The position numbers were made by a program, and so were the translations under genes. A stretch of DNA of 13,736 nt from Clostridia bacterium (lineage in GTDB: Bacteria > Bacillota_A > Clostridia > Oscillospirales > CAG-382). Below are positions 11,614-13,736 of this stretch, piece after piece. The notes under the pieces were generated by a model. The model worked only from the letters and a program-made list of their open reading frames with translations, ran no database searches and was not told where the DNA came from. Each line of letters begins with the position of its first letter. The first letter of the stretch is position 1. The stretch spans positions 1-13,736 of the forward strand of contig JAFWWX010000046.1 in NCBI GenBank assembly GCA_017517985.1. The letters run 5' to 3'.

Positions 11614-12510
11614 TTGAAAGCTTTTGTTATCATAAATCCGAATGCTGGAAACGGCGAACTTATAAAGAATACGCCATCCATTATAAAAAATCTTAACGAC
11701 AATGGAATACTTACGGATGTAATGCTTACAAGCTGTCAGGGGGATGCCACAGCATATGTAAAAAAATACGGTAAAAATCGAAATCTTATCGTCTGTGCCG
11801 GTGGCGACGGAACTCTTAACGAAGTTATAAATGGGGTTATGTCCTTTAATAAAGAGAACCGCCCTAATATAGGATACATCCCCTGTGGAACAACAAACGA
11901 TTTTGCTCGGAGTCTTCGTATACCTACAAATATTGTTGACGCAACAAATAATATTATTTTCGGAAGTCCCCAACCCTATGACATTGGACGATTCAACGAT
12001 AAATATTTTGTTTATGTAGCTGCGTGCGGTGCTTTTTCCGGAAGTTCATATTCCACACCTCAGGATATGAAGCGTATTTTCGGGCATATGGCATATCTTT
12101 TTGAAGGTATTAAGGAAATCCCCTCCATAAAGTCTCATCATATGAAATTTGAGTTTGATACCGGAGAAATCCTTGAAGGAGATTATGCTTTCGGTGCAAT
12201 AAGTAATACTAAAAGCTATGGTGGTGTTGTCAGCCTTGACAAATTGGGGGTTGATATTTCAGATGGAATTTTTGAAATGACACTTATTAAACTTCCAAAA
12301 AACATTATTGAAACCGGAAAAGTTGCTCTTTCTCTTGGCAGTGGTGATTATGACAAGTCACTTATTACTTTTGAACGTTTTTCCTCCTGTAAAATTACAG
12401 TAAGTTCAAGTGAACTTATCTGGAGTATTGACGGAGAAAAAGGAGATGCCTTTTCCGAAATAAATGTTGTAAATATGAAACAAGCAGTAAACTTCATAAA
12501 CAGACAATAA
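11614..12510 (+). CDS. YegS/DgkB-type lipid (diacylglycerol) kinase
   Basis: A 298-residue member of the diacylglycerol/lipid kinase family (YegS/BmrU/DgkB). Such enzymes phosphorylate diacylglycerol or related lipids with ATP at the inner face of the membrane, in Gram-positives often recycling diacylglycerol from lipoteichoic acid synthesis. Conserved elements are I-I-N-P-N-A-G near the N terminus, GGDGT at 63-67 followed by N-E, GTTND at 92-96, and the catalytic-loop D273-G-E275 near the C terminus. Length is usual for the family. The start is TTG 11614-11616, with GAAAGGA nine bases upstream, and no upstream in-frame alternative has a ribosome site. Substrate (diacylglycerol versus other lipid) cannot be decided from sequence. 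It is monocistronic; the downstream gene has its own promoter and leader. Confidence 0.88.
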   Translation: MKAFVIINPNAGNGELIKNTPSIIKNLNDNGILTDVMLTSCQGDATAYVKKYGKNRNLIVCAGGDGTLNEVINGVMSFNKENRPNIGYIPCGTTNDFARSLRIPTNIVDATNNIIFGSPQPYDIGRFNDKYFVYVAACGAFSGSSYSTPQDMKRIFGHMAYLFEGIKEIPSIKSHHMKFEFDTGEILEGDYAFGAISNTKSYGGVVSLDKLGVDISDGIFEMTLIKLPKNIIETGKVALSLGSGDYDKSLITFERFSSCKITVSSSELIWSIDGEKGDAFSEINVVNMKQAVNFINRQ

Positions 12511-12562
12511 AACAGATCTGTATTTCACAAAAATGTTTACTATCATATAAATTATTAATCAA

Positions 12563-12576
12563 ACGAAAATTTTCGT
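12563..12576. promoter_or_regulatory. Perfect 14-bp palindrome upstream of the serS promoter
   Basis: ACGAAAATTTTCGT is a perfect palindrome ending nine bases before the -35 box of the serS promoter. It could be a protein-binding site or a chance AT-rich palindrome; there is no T-tract, so it is not a good terminator for the kinase gene. No other copy was seen in the window. Confidence 0.25.
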
Positions 12577-12585
12577 ATAATCCTA

Positions 12586-12614
12586 TTGCATTTTGGAAAA
12601 ATATGTTGTATAAT
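12586..12614 (+). promoter_or_regulatory. Promoter of the T-box/serS unit
   Basis: -35 TTGCAT (12586-12591) and -10 TATAAT (12609-12614) with a 17-base spacer. Transcription should begin near 12621, directly before the T-box stem I. Confidence 0.78.
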
Positions 12615-12620
12615 GTTATT

Positions 12621-12833
12621 TGCTATAACGAAAGAATATGTAATAACTTTTCTTCAAGAGAGCTTGCGGTGGGTGTGAGCAAGCAGAAAATGTTACTTTT
12701 CCGCTTTCCGAGCTTTCGGAGAAATCCGAAGGGTTCGCCCTTTACAGCGATAGCGAGTGACCGTTTTTGGTAATTTGGGTGGCAACACGGAGTCTTTCGT
12801 CCCATAGTATGGGCGGAGACTCCTTTTATTTTC
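12621..12833 (+). ncRNA. T-box riboswitch, serine-specific (serS leader)
   Basis: A tRNA-sensing leader. The stem I distal part is AGAGAGC (12657-12663) with a GCTTGC/GCAAGC helix (12662-12667 with 12679-12684) enclosing GGTGGGTGTGA. The lower stem pairs GTAATAAC-TTTTCT (from about 12640) with AGAAAATGTTAC (12685-12696). The probable specifier codon is TCC (12700-12702, serine), followed by GC and the conserved YYTCCGAGC-like stretch. The T-box sequence GGGTGGCAACACGG (12777-12790) contains UGGC, which would pair with a GCCA 3' end; bacterial tRNA-Ser has the G discriminator. Antiterminator pairing: GGG (12777-12779) with CCC (12801-12803), and ACG with CGT. This excludes the terminator below. 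Uncharged tRNA-Ser should allow read-through into serS. Confidence 0.9.
12789..12833 (+). terminator. T-box attenuator terminator
   Basis: GGAGTCT (12789-12795) pairs with AGACTCC (12817-12823), with an inner CCCAT/ATGGG helix, followed by TTTTATTTT. It overlaps the 3' half of the T-box antiterminator, so the two structures are mutually exclusive. This is the regulated terminator of serS. Confidence 0.88.
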
Positions 12834-12868
12834 AATATAATTTTTATATGAAAGGAAAGGTCGACAAA

Positions 12869-13736
12869 ATGATTGACATTAAATTCTTAAGAGAAAATCC
12901 CGATGTTGTAAAACAGAACATCAGAAACAAATTCCAGGATTCAAAACTTCCTCTTGTTGACGAGGTTATCGCGCTTGACGCAAAGTCAAGAGCCGTAAAG
13001 CTTGAAGCAGACAATCTAAGAGCAGAAAGAAACAAATGCTCCAAAATGATTGGTGCTCTTATGGGACAGGGTAAAAAGGACGAAGCAGAGGAAATGAAGA
13101 AAAAAGTTTCCGAGCAGGCACAGAGACTCTCTGAATGTGAGGCTCTTGAGGCTGAATACTCTGAAAAAGTTACAAAAATTATGATGGTTATCCCCAACAT
13201 AATTGATCCGTCTGTTCCGATTGGTAAAGATGACAGCGAAAATGTTGAGGTCCAAAAGTATGGTGAACCGATTGTTCCGGACTTTGAGATTCCTTATCAT
13301 ACAGATATTATGGAAAAATTTGACGGTATAGACCTTGATTCCGCAAGACGTGTTGCAGGTAACGGGTTCTACTACCTTATGGGCGATATCGCAAGACTTC
13401 ACTCTGCGGTTATCTCCTACGCAAGAGACTTTATGATTAACAGAGGCTTTACCTACTGTATTCCTCCTTTTATGATAAGAGCAGACGTTGTTACAGGCGT
13501 TATGTCCTTTGCAGAAATGGAAGCTATGATGTACAAGATTGAGGGTGAAGACCTTTACCTTATCGGTACATCTGAACATTCTATGATTGGTAAATTTATT
13601 GACCAGATCATTCCTGAAAGTTCCCTCCCCCAGACTCTTACAAGCTATAGCCCTTGCTTTAGAAAAGAAAAAGGTGCTCACGGCATTGAAGAAAGAGGCG
13701 TATACAGAATCCACCAGTTTGAAAAGCAGGAAATGA
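12869..13736 (+). CDS. serS: Seryl-tRNA synthetase, partial (cut by right edge)
   Basis: The first 289 codons of a class II seryl-tRNA synthetase, charging tRNA-Ser with serine in the cytoplasm. It opens MIDIKFLRENPDVVKQNIRN, the standard SerRS start. The charged residues of about 30-100 form the antiparallel coiled-coil arm that grips the long variable arm of tRNA-Ser. The catalytic core follows with G-T-S-E-H near 230 and a motif 2 region reading CFRKEKGAHGIEERGVYRIHQFEKQEM. This differs from the F-R-x-E-A-G-S-A-G-x-D-T-R-G of the common bacterial enzyme. It resembles an alternative SerRS branch that, from memory, also occurs in archaea and some Clostridia. ATG 12869-12871 has AAAGGAAAGG eight bases upstream. 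Expression is controlled by the T-box directly upstream. The gene runs off the window before motif 3. Confidence 0.95.
   Translation, partial: MIDIKFLRENPDVVKQNIRNKFQDSKLPLVDEVIALDAKSRAVKLEADNLRAERNKCSKMIGALMGQGKKDEAEEMKKKVSEQAQRLSECEALEAEYSEKVTKIMMVIPNIIDPSVPIGKDDSENVEVQKYGEPIVPDFEIPYHTDIMEKFDGIDLDSARRVAGNGFYYLMGDIARLHSAVISYARDFMINRGFTYCIPPFMIRADVVTGVMSFAEMEAMMYKIEGEDLYLIGTSEHSMIGKFIDQIIPESSLPQTLTSYSPCFRKEKGAHGIEERGVYRIHQFEKQEM

Noticed and set aside
12844..13714. Two long minus-strand frames (118 and 232 codons) opposite serS
   Set aside because: Antisense to clear SerRS coding sequence; both are low-complexity, Ser/Phe/Cys-rich shadows without start signals.

Overview
The window reads as a chromosomal segment of an anaerobic, low-GC Firmicute, most likely a gut or sediment Clostridia (Ruminococcaceae/Lachnospiraceae-like). 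This rests on AAAGGA-type ribosome binding sites, AT-rich promoters, a T-box leader on serS, a DUF4321/Maf neighbourhood, and an oxygen-sensitive glycyl radical enzyme. I cannot name the species. Almost everything from 1 to 11.4 kb is on the minus strand; the last 2.1 kb is on the plus strand.

Left half (1-7.25 kb, minus strand): part of a glycyl-radical-enzyme bacterial microcompartment (BMC) locus. Transcription unit A starts from a strong promoter at 7131-7159. It encodes a diol-dehydratase-type glycyl radical enzyme, its radical-SAM activase, a EutS/PduU-type shell protein and a EutP/PduV-type GTPase. Unit B starts from its own strong promoter at 2810-2838. It encodes a class II (fuculose-phosphate-type) aldolase, a GlcG/HbpS (DUF336) protein, a medium-chain alcohol dehydrogenase and the start of another BMC shell protein that runs off the left edge. 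The aldolase carries a C-terminal, and the next two proteins an N-terminal, amphipathic helix on a flexible linker; these look like encapsulation peptides. The gene set fits the fucose/rhamnose type of microcompartment (GRM5-like). In that scheme the aldolase cleaves a deoxy-sugar 1-phosphate to DHAP and lactaldehyde, lactaldehyde is reduced to 1,2-propanediol, and the glycyl radical enzyme dehydrates that to propionaldehyde, which is then disposed of inside the shell. The CoA-acylating aldehyde dehydrogenase, phosphotransacylase, remaining shell genes and any regulator are not in the window and presumably lie to the left. Both promoters are preceded by the same 20-bp sequence within GTTTT motifs spaced about 10-11 bp, which looks like a shared operator.

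Middle (7.25-11.5 kb, minus strand): ordinary cellular genes in two promoter-headed groups. The upstream group holds a YgjP-like metallopeptidase (with a puzzling start codon), a DUF4321 membrane protein, Maf pyrophosphatase and the tRNA methyltransferase TrmO. The second group holds a ComEC-like metallo-beta-lactamase-fold protein, a DUF3006 protein and a Cof-type HAD phosphatase. It ends in a clear intrinsic terminator at 7240-7274 that insulates the BMC locus.

Right end (11.6-13.7 kb, plus strand): a YegS/DgkB-type lipid kinase, then a promoter and a serine T-box riboswitch (probable UCC specifier, UGGC acceptor-pairing sequence, overlapping terminator). These control serS, which is cut by the right edge.
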